Shown one piece after another: positions 1 to 9,790 of a DNA stretch of 64,000 bases. The DNA comes from Plazaster borealis (lineage: Eukaryota; Echinodermata; Asteroidea; Forcipulatida; Labidiasteridae). Location of the stretch: positions 10,274,501 through 10,338,500 of the forward strand of contig CM037462.1 of NCBI GenBank assembly GCA_021014325.1. Reading direction: 5' to 3'. The notes under the pieces were generated by a model that searched no databases, was not told where the DNA came from, and saw only the letters and a program-made list of their open reading frames with translations. A program made the position numbers and the translations under genes. Each line of letters begins with the position of its first letter. Position 1 is the first letter of the stretch.

Positions 1-379
1 AGTACTTCAAATATAATTGATAAAACTCTACGAATAACACATAAATTTTATACAGTTTTCACAGACAATAAATAACAGAATCACGAAAATCTGGAAATTA
101 TGGAGTTACAGAAAAGACAAATCAATGGTGAAAAGAGGGTGAAAAAAGTAGTTAATATGCGGTGTTGGAACAGCAGTACGCTTTTCGTATAGCTTAAAAT
201 TGCGCAGTGGCAGTTAACAGCAGTACGCTTTGCGTATAGCTTATGACAGTTAGAACAGAGCAATACGCAGATATGCAGGGTGTGATATGGGGCTTGCAAA
301 ATAGGTCTTTATCCCACCTCTTGTCGCTATGGGTTGACCAATCAGAATCTAGGATTCAAGTTTGCTTGAAGATAAGTAT

Positions 380-735
380 GTATATAGGATTTGAGGCATT
401 GCATGGTGAGGTATCATTGTATATTCAGTTTGCGGTAACACCATGTGTATATCTAATTTGCCGTGTAGATTTGTTCTTAGAGAACTTGTCTTCTATGCAT
501 TTTACTGCTGCGGAGTAGATTTTGGAGTTCGGGAGACTACCAAGTTCTGAAAAGAACTGTCCTGCTTCTTAACTACTACCTAGGCGGAAGGTAGGAAATC
601 GGTCGAGACTACTACTTTCGCTTTATAGTGGATCGGGGGGACTTCTCGTTCTTAATTGGTCTCAACGTTTCGACAAACTTGCTCAAGTCATCGTCAGGAG
701 ACAGACGATGACTAGACGATAAGTATGTATATCTC
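380..735 (+). repeat. Dispersed repeat, one arm of the fold-back family
   Basis: The block starting at 'GAGGCATTGCATGGTGAGG' and ending in a 'TTTCGACAAACTTGCTC...CGTCAGGAG' stretch is closely similar to the left arm of the fold-back element at 26388-26890. It is also similar, inverted, to that element's right arm. Short parts recur at 13571-13615 and 33720-33745. No ORF of interest was seen. Confidence 0.75.
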
Positions 736-1003
736 CACAACATCATAATAAACTTATAACTTCAAATTATGAGTCAACTTGCCATCTCTCTCCCCATCCC
801 CATGGCAACCACGACAATCGTTAATTTATTCTGAAGGCATCTGTTTTCCAAACTCAACACTGAGAAACAAACTTGATCCCCCAGACCCACCTTTAAAAAA
901 CCCCAAAACAAAAACAAAACAACCTCCTGGATTTTGCATCCCCTCCCACGCCAGCTGAAAATCCTGGCTATGCTTGTTGGTGCACGGGATGTCAGTCTTT
1001 CCC

Positions 1004-1346
1004 TTAAAGGCCCTGTACACTATTGGTAAGATCGAAAAACACAAATGTTTACAGATTCACACACAACTTACATGATTTAAAGTAAGTAATGGTAGAAAGG
1101 GTTCCTTAAAATATTTCTGCCTAAAATGCTATCGTTTCTGAGAAATTAATAAAACAATAGTTTTTATCACACGCAATATTTTGAAAAAACAGAAAACATA
1201 TAAGGTCTCTTTTCACTATTTTCTAGTGATCTCGATGACCAATTGAGCTAAAACTTTCACAGGTTTGTTTGTTCATGCATATGTTGAATCACACAAAATG
1301 TGGACACTGATTTTGAGCTGTTACCAAAAGTGTACAATACCTTTAA
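1004..1346 (+). mobile_element. TTAA-flanked MITE, family 2, copy 1
   Basis: The ends are TTAA-AGGCCCTGTACACTATTGG and AAAAGTGTACAATACCT-TTAA, imperfect inverted repeats flanked by TTAA on both sides. A near-identical copy is at 1937-2279 and a shorter one at 43412-43720. TTAA target duplication is the hallmark of piggyBac-type transposition. There is no transposase, so it is a non-autonomous element. Confidence 0.85.
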
Positions 1347-1800
1347 AGCATTCTTGATATTTTGAATCTAAACGTTAAATAACCAATGGATCAATAAGCG
1401 TGCAATCAAATGGCCCTTTGACAATAAAGCATTGTTGACAAAGGAAACAAAACCTAACAGAGTAACTTACTTGTTCTTCTATGGACCAATTTAGTCGCAA
1501 CATATAAATTTCTATGACAACGATGGTTAAATTATGATTTTATTCAAATGGCCCTCTGACAATAAAGCATGGTTGACAAAGGAAAAAAAACCTAACAGAG
1601 TAACTTACTTGTTCCTATATGGACCAATTTAGTCGCAATTTATAATTTCTGTGACACTGATGGTTAATTATGATTTCAATCAAATGGCCCTCTGACAATA
1701 AAGCATTGTTGACAAAGGAAACAAAGACAAATTAGGAAACACTTAATTGTATTTATGGAGCAACTGGTGTGTAAATTGATGGTGCCACAGCCCCATAGGC
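1347..1800 (+). repeat. Tandem array of about 136-bp units (three copies)
   Basis: Units starting near 1406, 1544 and 1680 share 'CAAATGGCCCT(T/C)TGACA', 'AAAGCATTGTTGACAA', 'CCTAACAGAGTAACTTACTTG' in abbreviated form, and 'CAATTTAGTCGCAA'. The spacing is 136-138 bp. A single divergent unit lies at 4201-4352. Confidence 0.9.
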
Positions 1801-1936
1801 AAGCAAGGCCTTAATGTGACCAAAAAAAATATTCATGTTTGATGGACCAAAGACAGTAGCACCTGGAGGAGCTCATTGTGGTTATATAATCTCATCAACA
1901 TGCTGGTAGTCAAAACAACAATGAACGAAAGCTTCA

Positions 1937-2279
1937 TTAAAGGCCCTGTACACTATTGGTAAGATCGAAAAACACAAATGTTCACAGATTCACACACAAC
2001 TTACATGATTTAAAGTAAGTAATGGTTGAAAGGGTTCCTTAAAATATTTCTGCCTAAAATGCTATCGTTTCTGAGAAATGAGTAAAACAATAGTTTTTAT
2101 CACACGCAATATTTTGAAAAAACAGAAAACATATAAGGTCTCTTTTCACTATTTTCTAGTGATCTCGATGACCAATTGAGCTAAAACTTTCACATGTTTG
2201 TTTGTTCATGCATATGTTGAATCACACAAAATGTGGACACTGATTTTGAGCTGTTACCAAAAGTGTACAATACCTTTAA
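1937..2279 (+). mobile_element. TTAA-flanked MITE, family 2, copy 2
   Basis: Almost identical to the element at 1004-1346, with the same ends and internal sequence. It marks the start of the second copy of a roughly 0.93-1.07-kb duplication that also includes the 136-bp unit array and a unique 3' segment. Confidence 0.85.
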
Positions 2280-2870
2280 AGCATTCTTGATATTTTGAAT
2301 CTAAACGTTAAATAACCAATGGATCAATAAGCGTGCAATCAAATGGCCCTTTGACAATAAAGCATTGTTGACAAGGGAAACAAAAACTAACAGAGTAACT
2401 TACTTGTTCCTTATGGATCAATTTAGTCGCAATTTATAAATTTCTATGACACCGATGGTTAATTATGATTTCAATCAAATGGCCCTTTGACGATAAAGCA
2501 TTGTTGACAAAGGAAAAAAACCTAACAGAGTAATTTACTTGTTCCTCTTTGGACCAATTTAGTTGCAATTTATAAATTTCTGTGACACTGATGGTTAATT
2601 ATGATTTTATTCAAACGACCCTTTGACGATAAAGCATTGTTGACAAGGGAAACAAAAACTAACAGAGTAACTTACTTGGTCCTCTATGACCAATTTAGTC
2701 GCAATTTATAATTTCTGTGACACTGATGGTTAATTATGATTTCAATCAAATGGCCCTCTGACAATAAAGCATTGTTGACAAAGGAAACAAAGACAAATTA
2801 GGAAACACTTAATTGTATTTATGGAGCAACTGGTGTGTAAATTGATGGTGCCACAGCCCCATAGGCAAGA
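2280..2870 (+). repeat. Tandem array of about 136-bp units (four copies)
   Basis: Units begin near 2339, 2475, 2613 and 2746, one more than in the array at 1347-1800. The last unit of each array is followed by the same 'TTAGGAAACACTTAATTG' and 'GGTGCCACAGCCCCATAGG' segment. The larger repeat therefore duplicated as a block and the arrays then changed in copy number, or the reverse. Confidence 0.88.
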
Positions 2871-3001
2871 AAGGCCTTAATGTGAAAAAGAAAAGATTCA
2901 TGTTTGACGAACCAAAGACAGTAGCACCTGGAGGAGCTCATTGTGGTTATATAATCTCATCAACATGCTGGTAGTGAAAACAACAATGAACGAAAGCTTG
3001 A

Positions 3002-3373
3002 TTAAAGGCCCTGTACACGTTTGGTAATTGTCAAAGACCAGTGTTCTCACTTGGTGTATCCCAACATATGCATAAAAAAAAGCTGTGAAAATTTGGGCTC
3101 AATTGGTCATCGAAGTTGCAAGAAAATGATGAAAGAAAAAACACCCTTGTTGTACAAATTTGTGTGCTTTTAGATAGGAATAAAAACTTCTTGCAAGAAG
3201 TTTTTTATTAATTTAGTGAGAAATTACCTCTTTCTCAAAAACTACGTTACTTCAAATGGAGTTGTTTACTACAATGTTTTATACTATCAACAGCTCTCCG
3301 TTGCTTGTTACCAAGTAAGTTTTTATGCTTATATTTGATTTGAGTCATTAACAAATGTGTACGATGCCTTTAA
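3002..3373 (+). mobile_element. TTAA-flanked MITE, family 1
   Basis: Flanked by TTAA at both ends, with inner termini AGGCCCTGTACACGTTTGG and AATGTGTACGATGCC. The internal marker 'CTCACTTGGTGTATCCCAAC' and the near-palindrome CTTCTTGCAAGAAG are shared with the family 1 copies at 9101, 12250, 28624, 40131, 43717, 56504 and 57408. Confidence 0.88.
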
Positions 3374-3429
3374 GTGTAAAGACTGGTGGGGTGTATTTTG
3401 TTTACATATATTTTTTTTATGAGAGATCG

Positions 3430-3777
3430 CCTAACCTCACAAGGCCGGACGGTTACTTCAAGGTGAGGGCTACACTTAACCGATTTGGGCTATCGACCCA
3501 AATCAACTGCCACCAGGGGCACGTTGCAACCTACTCCTGGGCTGAAACAGGGTTAACCCCTTCACAGTCCGTAAGGATGTAGGCATGGGTATCATCCACT
3601 AGGAGCCTGGCTGGTAGAGCAGAATGCACTACCTTCCCAACTTTTTACGAAGCAATTATGGTTAAGTGCCTTGCTCAAGGGCGCAAGTGTCATGACGGGG
3701 ATTCTAACCCACAGTCTGCTGCTGACAACACCAGAGCTTGGGTCCAGTGAACTAGACCGCTCGGCCACGACACGCCA
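3430..3777 (-). mobile_element. tRNA-derived SINE, minus strand
   Basis: Read on the minus strand, it starts with the head TGTCGTGGCCGAGCGGTCTA, an A-box-like tRNA(Leu/Ser)-type sequence. A degenerate B-box (GGGTTAGAATCCC) follows, then the 'GACACTTG' and 'GAGCAAGGCACTTAACC' body common to all SINEs here. The far end (3430-3600) is only loosely similar to the other copies, so this boundary is uncertain. Confidence 0.7.
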
Positions 3778-4200
3778 TTTTCCATATTGCCGGCACTACG
3801 AGAGCATGTGAGCAAGAGACAACCGCCTCCATCCGGCCTTTACACCAACCTGGTTTGTCTAGATTACCTGAAGGGTTGAAGACCTCTAGGATTGTCTCTT
3901 GTATGATAACAAGTAAAATAAACTAAAATTAAGAAGGATTAAAGTATAACTGTTAAAGATAAAGATTACCTAATATGGATACTTAGTTGACGAAAACAAA
4001 AACAAATTGGTGATAACCCCTGATTGATTGAAAAACAAAACAAGAAAACAGTCAGGTTTTGCAAATACAGCGATATTTCAGAGGTAAAACAAAATATGCC
4101 AAAGCAAGCGGATATAGAGTTGCACAGAGTTAGCTTACAAATTTAGCGGCTCTATTTTTACAAAGCCGTTCAACAACACAAATTAATTGACAGAGAGTGA

Positions 4201-4352
4201 TGGTTATTAATATGTGTTCAATCAAATGGCCCTATGACAATACAGCATTGTTGACAAAGGAAACAAAAACTGAAAGAGCAACTCACTTGTTCCTATATGG
4301 ACCAATTAAGTCGCAATTTATCCATTTCTGATGACACTGACAGAGACTGATG
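4201..4352 (+). repeat. Single divergent 136-bp repeat unit
   Basis: Carries 'CAAATGGCCCTATGACAATA', 'GCATTGTTGACAAAGGAAAC' and 'GACCAATTAAGTCGCAATTT' in the same order as the arrays at 1347-1800 and 2280-2870, with more substitutions. It is followed by the start of a family 6 MITE (4379-4485), which is cut off where a SINE begins. Confidence 0.8.
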
Positions 4353-4485
4353 GTTATTTATATTTTGTGAAATGATATTAAAGGGATTGTATCTGTTTGG
4401 TAATTGGAACCAACCGTTTGTTTCAATCCTATATAGTTGTAGAAATATACCATAAAACTAACCTGTGACAATTTCATTTCAAAAG

Positions 4486-4671
4486 TGTAGCGCACCAAGC
4501 TAAATCAATCACAAGAACCATCTCTGTCATCACAGGTACCCATTTACTCCTGGGTGATGAGAAGCATTTATAGTTAAGTGTCTTGCTCAAGAACACAAGT
4601 GTCATGACCGGGATTTGAACGCCAGAACTTGAGTCCGATGCACTAAACCGCTTGGCCACGACACGTCAGAT
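4486..4671 (-). mobile_element. tRNA-derived SINE, minus strand, body truncated
   Basis: The head (minus strand, from 4667) is GTCGTGGCCAAGCGGTTTAG. The body includes 'ACACTTGTG', 'AAGACACTTAACTATAAATG' and 'TCACCCAGGAGTAAATGGGT', and ends with GCTTGGTGCGCTACAC. It lacks the 3' LINE-like tail seen in the copy at 20690-21055. Confidence 0.8.
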
Positions 4672-5141
4672 ATGGGTTTTTTTGGGGGGAACTGTGTATA
4701 CATTTTCCGTAGGCAAGAGCAAGGCAAAGTAATTGAGGACAGAACATACATTTTCTGTCGGGTTCTCTTTGTTTGTTTTTGTTTCCCTTGTCATTTCTAT
4801 ACATCAGCCTTCGTACATTCTTATGAAAGGCTGCATCAAATGTGTATTGGAACTTGATGTTAATTGGATTCTTGGAAAGTTTCTGCTCCTTCAGTTTTTG
4901 AGGCTGACTGGCTCATTAGTTTTGATTGGGAAGTCTTTGTTGAAAATCTTTCAAATTGTTTTTTTGATTGTCCTTGTTTTGTTTCAAGTTTGTTTTGTAA
5001 TTAATAATAACAAGGTGCTTCAGGCGCTTGAACAAAAAGAAACACTTTTTCAGAAAGGTTTTGACGTTTTCATGAATGAAACGATTAGCACATAAAGAGG
5101 GTTTACAAGGTGCTGCAGTGCACTCAGCAGCCACTGCCAGA

Positions 5142-5374
5142 AACACCAGGACAAACCCCTTCTCTTAGTGGTACATCAAGTGTAACAGTTCTTTTACGTG
5201 CATTACACAACACACAGGGCCTATGGCTTTACGTCCCATCAAAAGGACAAAGCAATAACGGTCAAGAGTCTTGCTTAAGGGACACAAGTGTCAAGACCCG
5301 GACTCGAACCCACACTCTGCTGATCAGAAACACCAGGTCTTGAGTCTGGCCGCTTGACCACTCGGCCACAACAT
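5142..5374 (-). mobile_element. tRNA-derived SINE type 2, minus strand
   Basis: From 5374 downward it reads TTGTGGCCGAGTGGTCAAGC, then GGGTTCGAGTCCGGG (B-box), the 'AAGACTCTTGACCGTTATTG' body, 'ACGTAAAAGAACTG', and the 3' end GAAGGGGTTTGTCCTGGTG. The same structure recurs at 10264, 22003, 32763 and 42325. Confidence 0.85.
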
Positions 5375-5399
5375 TCCAAATTAGAAGTTCTTACGGGGA

Positions 5400-5940
5400 C
5401 AGGAATGAAAATATAAGTATCAAGTAATAAACCACAAGGGAAACTGACTGGGTAAGTTTTTAATAATTTGGGTTTGAACAAAGAAAAATTGACTAGAGCT
5501 GCATTAGAACCAACGAACTCCGGTTTAACGTGCCGGCGCTCAACCAACTGAGCTATCTAGCCCTATGTTGGCGGTCTCCCTATTTTGTAAACAGGAATCA
5601 CACCCAAGTTTCTGATACAACCCGGGAAGCGGCAGCCACGGGATCACCTTAAAGGGATGCGGCTTCTTTGTTTCAAATATCAAGTAGGTAACCACTAGGG
5701 AAACTGACTGGTTAAATTTTAAATAATTTGGGTTTGAAAGAAGAAAAATTGACTAGAGTGGGATTTGAACCAACCACCTCCGGTTCAACGGCAGCTAACA
5801 ATTGTATGGCTTCTGACTGGCACCCTAAACAAAGATATTGACAAAATAGGGATAACGCCAACATAGGGCTAGATAGTTAAGTTGATAGAGTGCCGGCACG
5901 GTAAACCAGAGGTCATTGGTTCGCTGATTTACATAAGGAA
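5400..5940. repeat. tRNA-like repeat, several overlapping and inverted copies
   Basis: A core resembling a tRNA, 'TAGCTCAGTTGGTTGAGCGC' with CCGGAGTTCG and a degenerate GGTTC-A box, is read on the minus strand at 5495-5565. The T-arm side is repeated at 5755-5790, and an inverted copy lies at 5860-5930 on plus. Flanking text 'GACTAGAG', 'AACCCAAATTATT' and 'ATTGACAAAATAGGG' recurs at 41725-41945, 50570-50740 and 62400-62520. It is a dispersed family, so I do not call a functional tRNA. Confidence 0.7.
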
Positions 5941-6387
5941 AAGGATTTTTATTTCTAAGGCTGTATAAAAATAATCTTACTGATTTTTCTCAGGGGAAAA
6001 TCAAATCAGAAATCAAATTATTAAACATAGTAAGGATACAATTTTTGTTGTTGTTAACTAATAATAGCTGCTCACAGCGACCCTACTCTGTTAACAAAAA
6101 AATTGATAAAATAGGGTACTGGGTTCTGAATGAATTGCTCTGCGCGTACGGGGAGTTCGGCTAAGCCCGAAAGACTAGCACATGCACACATTTTATGGAG
6201 TACCTAAATAAGTCGCACTGAATTCTCTGTGGGCAAAACTAGTTCGACGATTGAATTAAGTGCTGCATGAGCACTTTTTCTAGTTGCACTGGTGCATCAT
6301 TAATGAGAGAAATTTGTTTTTTCTACCTCCCCCACCATAAAACCAGTATTGATCCCGCTAATGGGAATAAAAATCATAAAGACCAAC

Positions 6388-6478
6388 CTTAAGCCAAATG
6401 GGGATACCATTTAGGTAATTAACCACTGCCTCGTCAAGGTATGGGAAACGAGGCTCAAGGCCATGATCGGAGATAATC
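6388..6478 (-). CDS. ASNSD1: ASNSD1 coding exon i
   Basis: A 91-nt exon (phase 2 to 0) encoding [19 protein letters not shown], then [11 protein letters not shown]. It matches the family's 'VIGDHGKEARFPFLDENVV' and 'FLNSLPIWEK'. The HGLExRxPFLD motif is the classic C-terminal substrate-site motif of asparagine synthetases, and HGLE here is closer to AsnB than the human HGKE. The acceptor is TTTTTGCAG/GATTA. The donor AAG/GTTGGT is weaker than the others. The remaining C-terminus (family 'LPRGIGEK...LPKRAMQFGSRIAK') is not found between 1 and 6387, so the last exon should lie beyond the left edge. Confidence 0.93.
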
Positions 6479-7156
6479 CTGCAAAAATAAAAGCAAATTC
6501 GACAGATATAATTATAATTAACCCATGGCGTTTCAGCAGAGGCCTGCCCTGTGTCATTATTGACACTCTGCCTGTGGGTACAATATGAGGCAGATGATAA
6601 GTGCTTGCGGTAAAAAAAACCCACTTTCCTTCCCACTGTGTCTAACATGCGTTAATGCTAGGAATACAGGAGTAAAGCTCTGGAAAAAGTAAAACTGAAG
6701 TTGTCTATGATGTATTCATGTTAAAAAGGTAGTTATTATAACATGCACACATTGTCAAACAAATATTCACACATTGTCATCTAGAAATTTGTCAAAATAC
6801 AAAAATTGCTTGTCTACCTCTTCTTGCAGTATTTTTTTTATTAACCCATATCTGCCTAACTACAGGATTTCCCGTAAAACACACAAACGCTGTTAGGTTA
6901 AAAGTGGAAAACCCCGTAGATGAACAAGACATTAGTGTCTTTCTTTATACTCTCATTACTAGTGATATGAGATAGGAAACATGACAAATATATATCATAT
7001 TAAAGAGAATGAGGTGCTCTCTCCAACGGTAATTAGTTTGTTGGGGGTATGTTAATTTGCAGGGCAGTAAATAATGTTTATTGTCAAGCAGTAATAAGTG
7101 CTTGTCAAGCAGTAATAAGTGTCACATGGGCTTAGGCAGGGACAGTGTTTATGTAG

Positions 7157-7696
7157 CGTGTCGTGGCCGAGCGGTTTAGGGCATCAAACTCAAGTTCTGG
7201 TTGCTGAGTCATCAGGGTGTGGGTTCGAACCCCGGTCATGACAGTTGTGTCTTTGAGCAAGACACTTAACTGTAATTGCTTCTCTTCACCCAGGGGTAAA
7301 TGGGTACCTGTGAGGGCAGAGATGGTTCATGTGATTGGTTTAGCTTGGTGCGCTACATATTTGGCAGCACAGGCTGTATACTCCCAAGGGAGCTGAGATG
7401 GTTAAAGGAATGAAAGAAATGGCCCAGTGACCTGGGCCCAATTTCATGGAGCTGCTTAAGCAGATAAAGTTGCTTCAAAATGTTGTGCTTAGCAGAAATG
7501 AGCAGGATACCAGTCACAAATGGTACATGGGATATGGTAGTTTGACTGGTAACCTTATTCTGGTAAGCCTAATTTTGTTGTGCTAAGCTGCTTTTTGTGC
7601 TTAAGCAGGTCTATGAAATTGGGCCCAGGGGTAATAATGTTGGAGCGCCATGAGCGTCACAGAGTGACGGATTTGAGCGCTATTATTATTATTATT
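7157..7696 (+). mobile_element. Full-length tRNA-derived SINE with LINE-like (ATT)n tail, interrupted
   Basis: The head is CGTGTCGTGGCCGAGCGGTT, the B-box is GGGTTCGAACCCCGG, and the body is 'AAGACACTTAACTG' with 'ACCCAGGGGTAAATGGGTAC'. The tail ends 'GGATTTGAGCGCTATTATTA'. The uninterrupted homologue at 20690-21055 reads straight through 'GTGACCAGGGGTAATAATG', whereas here a 193-bp MITE sits between GTGACC and AGGGGTAATAATG. Confidence 0.88.
7434..7626. mobile_element. GGGCCCAATTTCAT MITE (family 3P) nested in a SINE
   Basis: The terminal inverted repeats are GGGCCCAATTTCATGGAGCTGC and its counterpart ending TATGAAATTGGGCCC. Inside are 'GCTTAGCAGAAATGAGCAGG', 'GATACCAGTCACAAATGGTA' and 'TTTGACTGGTAACCTTATTC'. 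Its insertion into the SINE shows that this MITE moved after that SINE copy was made. Confidence 0.9.
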
Positions 7697-7709
7697 GTGA
7701 CCAGTCACG

Positions 7710-8010
7710 CGGAAATGGGTTCAGTACGTACTCGTACTCGTACTTGTACTTGGAGATCCAAGTACTTGGTACTCAGCTGTTGAACTTGGAACTCGGACAT
7801 CAGAATACTCGGTACTCAGAGACTGGTACTCGTACTCTATGGCCCATGAGATCGAGACTACCAATTGAATTGAGACAACTGAAATAACTGTGTCAACAGA
7901 CATGTCTGAGGGTGGACACATGCGAATGACAGTGTTGTAGTCAAGTACTCTTCAGTCGAGTATCAAGTACTGCTAAGTTCACGGGTGGCAGAGCAGTACT
8001 CGAGTATGAG
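7710..8010. repeat. GTACTC-rich low-complexity stretch
   Basis: Dense in GTACTCGTACTC, AAGTACTTGGTACTC and CGAGTACT motifs, partly self-complementary. No gene was seen. The ORFs on both strands here are side effects of the composition. Confidence 0.6.
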
Positions 8011-8032
8011 TAGTTTTAGTGTCAGGCCAGTA

Positions 8033-8640
8033 AACTCATGACTGGACAAGTCCAGCGGTCTTGTGTTTTTCAAATGAATAGTAATACCTCATTCTGTGTA
8101 ATATCGTGTTCAAATGTTGGCTTTGAGTCTGATAAAATACCTTACAATTCTATTCTACAAAGTATATTTAAAGACAAATGAGATAAATCTTCTCTTATAG
8201 ACCTATTGCATATGACGTCACACTCTGAAAAAGGAGGCAGATCATTGGACGATAGCTGTTCTCTGTGCGTAAAAACGTGCGCGTGACCTCAGCGTATCTG
8301 TAGCGTTTCGCGTTATGCAAGGGGGATCCATTGATTTCTATAGACCCGGAGCGCGCCTCCGAACAATGCGCGTCATTTTGGGTGTCAGAACTCACTTTTG
8401 TGCATGTTTGTATACGATTTTGACACCCAAAATGACACCCAGAACAGGCGCACGTGAGTACGCTGCGCGTTATGCAATGGGTCTATAGTCTTAGTACTTG
8501 TTCAAAGAAAACATAATAAGTTTGTTCTCATTTTGATTCTGGTCTTGTAGAAACAATTCTGGTCCACTTAACATTTTGAGCAACAAGCCCCGTGGTCTTG
8601 TGGATTTTCCCGCCAAAATCGAGCCCTGATTAGAAAGTTC
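8033..8640 (+). repeat. Dispersed repeat ('GGACAAGTCCAGCGGTCTTG' family), interrupted
   Basis: Starts 'GGCCAGTAAACTCATGACTG' and ends 'CAAGCCCCGTGGTCTTGTGG'. Related copies are at 24430-26030, 31073-31400, 39760-39885 and 44110-44290. This copy is split by the TA-flanked MITE at 8198-8485. Confidence 0.75.
8198..8485. mobile_element. CpG-rich MITE with TA target duplication
   Basis: The terminal inverted repeats TAGACCTATTGCATA and TATGCAATGGGTCTA are flanked by TA on both sides (8196-8197 and 8486-8487). Inside are many CpGs (GCGCGTGAC, GCGCGCCTCC, TGCGCGTC) and an inverted pair around 'TTTTGGGTGTCA'. No coding capacity. TA duplication would fit a Tc1/mariner-type source. Confidence 0.8.
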
Positions 8641-8743
8641 TTCCCTCAGATCTACTAACTATGGGGGAAAACTTGGAATGACAGGATAAACTATTCGGCC
8701 AATTTGGTATTGATGATTTTCTTCTTACAAAACTGTAATTTAC

Positions 8744-8818
8744 CTGTCGTCTCGGCCGAGGTTCCTCGATGCGATCCTGTTAATCTCCAACTTAATCTCC
8801 GCAACGAGGCCGTGCCAG
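8744..8818 (-). CDS. ASNSD1: ASNSD1 coding exon h
   Basis: A 75-nt exon (phase 2 to 2) encoding WHGLVAEIKLEINR, then [11 protein letters not shown] (the last Arg is completed by the next exon). It matches the family's '[28 protein letters not shown]'. The RNLGRDDR run is nearly invariant in ASNSD1. The acceptor is CTTTGAG/CTGG, without a strong polypyrimidine tract. The donor is GACAG/GTAAAT. The sequence just upstream of the acceptor, including the first exon bases, recurs about 280 bp away (8814 versus 9095) as part of a local duplication. Confidence 0.95.
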
Positions 8819-9100
8819 CTCAAAGACCTTCACATACAAATTTTTAAAACAGACATAAATAAAAAATTGATTGAAACGAGACACGCATCGCAAGGCACAC
8901 TGGCCGACCCTATAACAACCTTGTCACTTTTGATTAAAATATTGATATTGTTTTATCATGGTTTAAAGGTATTAAAGGTTTAGTTTTAGTCTGAAAGCTT
9001 ACTGATCATAAAGTTCATACTAGAACCATATTTTTATGTGAATATTTCCCTCTGAAATGAAGTCATATTCGAGAAAACTGTATCTGAAAACCGCGCCAGC
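8814..9100. repeat. Local tandem duplication, copy 1 (includes exon h acceptor)
   Basis: Runs from GCCAGCTCAAAGACCTTCAC to 'CTGTATCTGAAAACCGC' and matches 9095-9104 plus 9475-9780. It starts within the first bases of exon h, so the duplication break is at or inside the exon boundary. Shared markers are 'AATTGATT(G)AAACGAGAC', 'TCGCAAGGCACA' and 'GAAATGAAGTCAT'. Confidence 0.85.
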
Positions 9101-9478
9101 TTAAAGGCACTGAACACGTTCGGTAACTGTCAAAGACCAATGTTCTCACTTGGTATATCCCAACATATGCATAAAATAACAAGCCTGTGAAAATTTGGGC
9201 TCAATTGGTTAATCCAAGTTGCATGAAAATGTTGAAAGAAAAAACACCCTTGTTATACAAATTTGTGTGCTTTCAGATAGGAATAAAAGGCTTCTTGCAA
9301 AAAGTCTTTTATTATTTTAGTGAGAAATTACCCCTTTCTCAAATACTATGTTACTTCAGAGGGAGTCGTTTCTCACAATGTTTTATACTATCAACAACTC
9401 TCCGTTGTTCGTTACAAAGTCAGTTTTTATGTTAATAAATATTTTGAGTAATTACCAAACGTGTACAGTGCCTTTTAA
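9101..9478 (+). mobile_element. TTAA-flanked MITE, family 1, inserted in duplication copy 2
   Basis: Bounded by TTAA at 9101-9104 and 9475-9478, with inner ends AGGCACTGAACACGTTCGG and CCAAACGTGTACAGTGCC. Copy 1 of the surrounding duplication has CTCAAAG at the matching place, so the filled site reads as CTTAA-element-TTAAAG. Confidence 0.92.
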
Positions 9479-9790
9479 AGACCTTCACACACAATTTTTT
9501 TAAAACAGAAAGAATTCTACCATTAAAAATTGATTAAAACGAGACTCGTCTCGCAAGGCACAGTGGTCAACACTATACTAACCTTGTCGTTTTTGATTAA
9601 ATATTGAAATTGCTTTTTTTCAAGGTATTAAAGAGGATTGGTAAGGATAAAAAACATCATCATTTAATTTTAGTCCGAAAGCTTACTGTTAATTAAGTTC
9701 ATACTTGAACCATTTTTTTCTATGAAATATTTCCCTCTGAAATGAAGTCATTTTCGAGAAAACTGTATCTGAAAACCAAAATAAAAAGCA
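9479..9790. repeat. Local tandem duplication, copy 2 (remainder)
   Basis: Continues the second duplication copy after the MITE, from 'AGACCTTCACACACAATTTT' to 'GTATCTGAAAACCAAAA'. Compared with copy 1 it has small insertions, including a 'GGATTGGTAAGGATAAAAAAC' piece typical of family 4. Confidence 0.8.

Larger units (their letters stand above)
1..6387 (-). other. ASNSD1 intron after exon i (partial, repeats)
   Basis: At least 6.4 kb of intron, open at the left edge. It contains a fold-back-family repeat, the duplicated MITE and tandem-repeat block, SINEs and tRNA-like repeats listed separately. Positions 1-380 are AT-rich with a 27-bp motif seen twice (170-196 and 217-243, one mismatch). 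Nothing coding was recognised at 736-1003, 3778-4200, 4672-5140 or 5941-6387. ORFs in these stretches have no family resemblance. Confidence 0.8.
6479..8743 (-). other. ASNSD1 intron between exons h and i
   Basis: 2,265 bp. Positions 6480-7156 hold no recognised repeat or gene. 7157-7696 is a SINE with a nested MITE, 7700-8030 is a low-complexity GTACTC-rich stretch, and 8033-8680 is a dispersed repeat interrupted by a 288-bp MITE. Confidence 0.9.

Noticed and set aside
1..6387. The last ASNSD1 exon (LPRGIGEK and PKRAMQFGSRIAK motifs).
   Set aside because: I searched the minus strand for these motifs by eye and found no match. The exon is presumably beyond the left edge.
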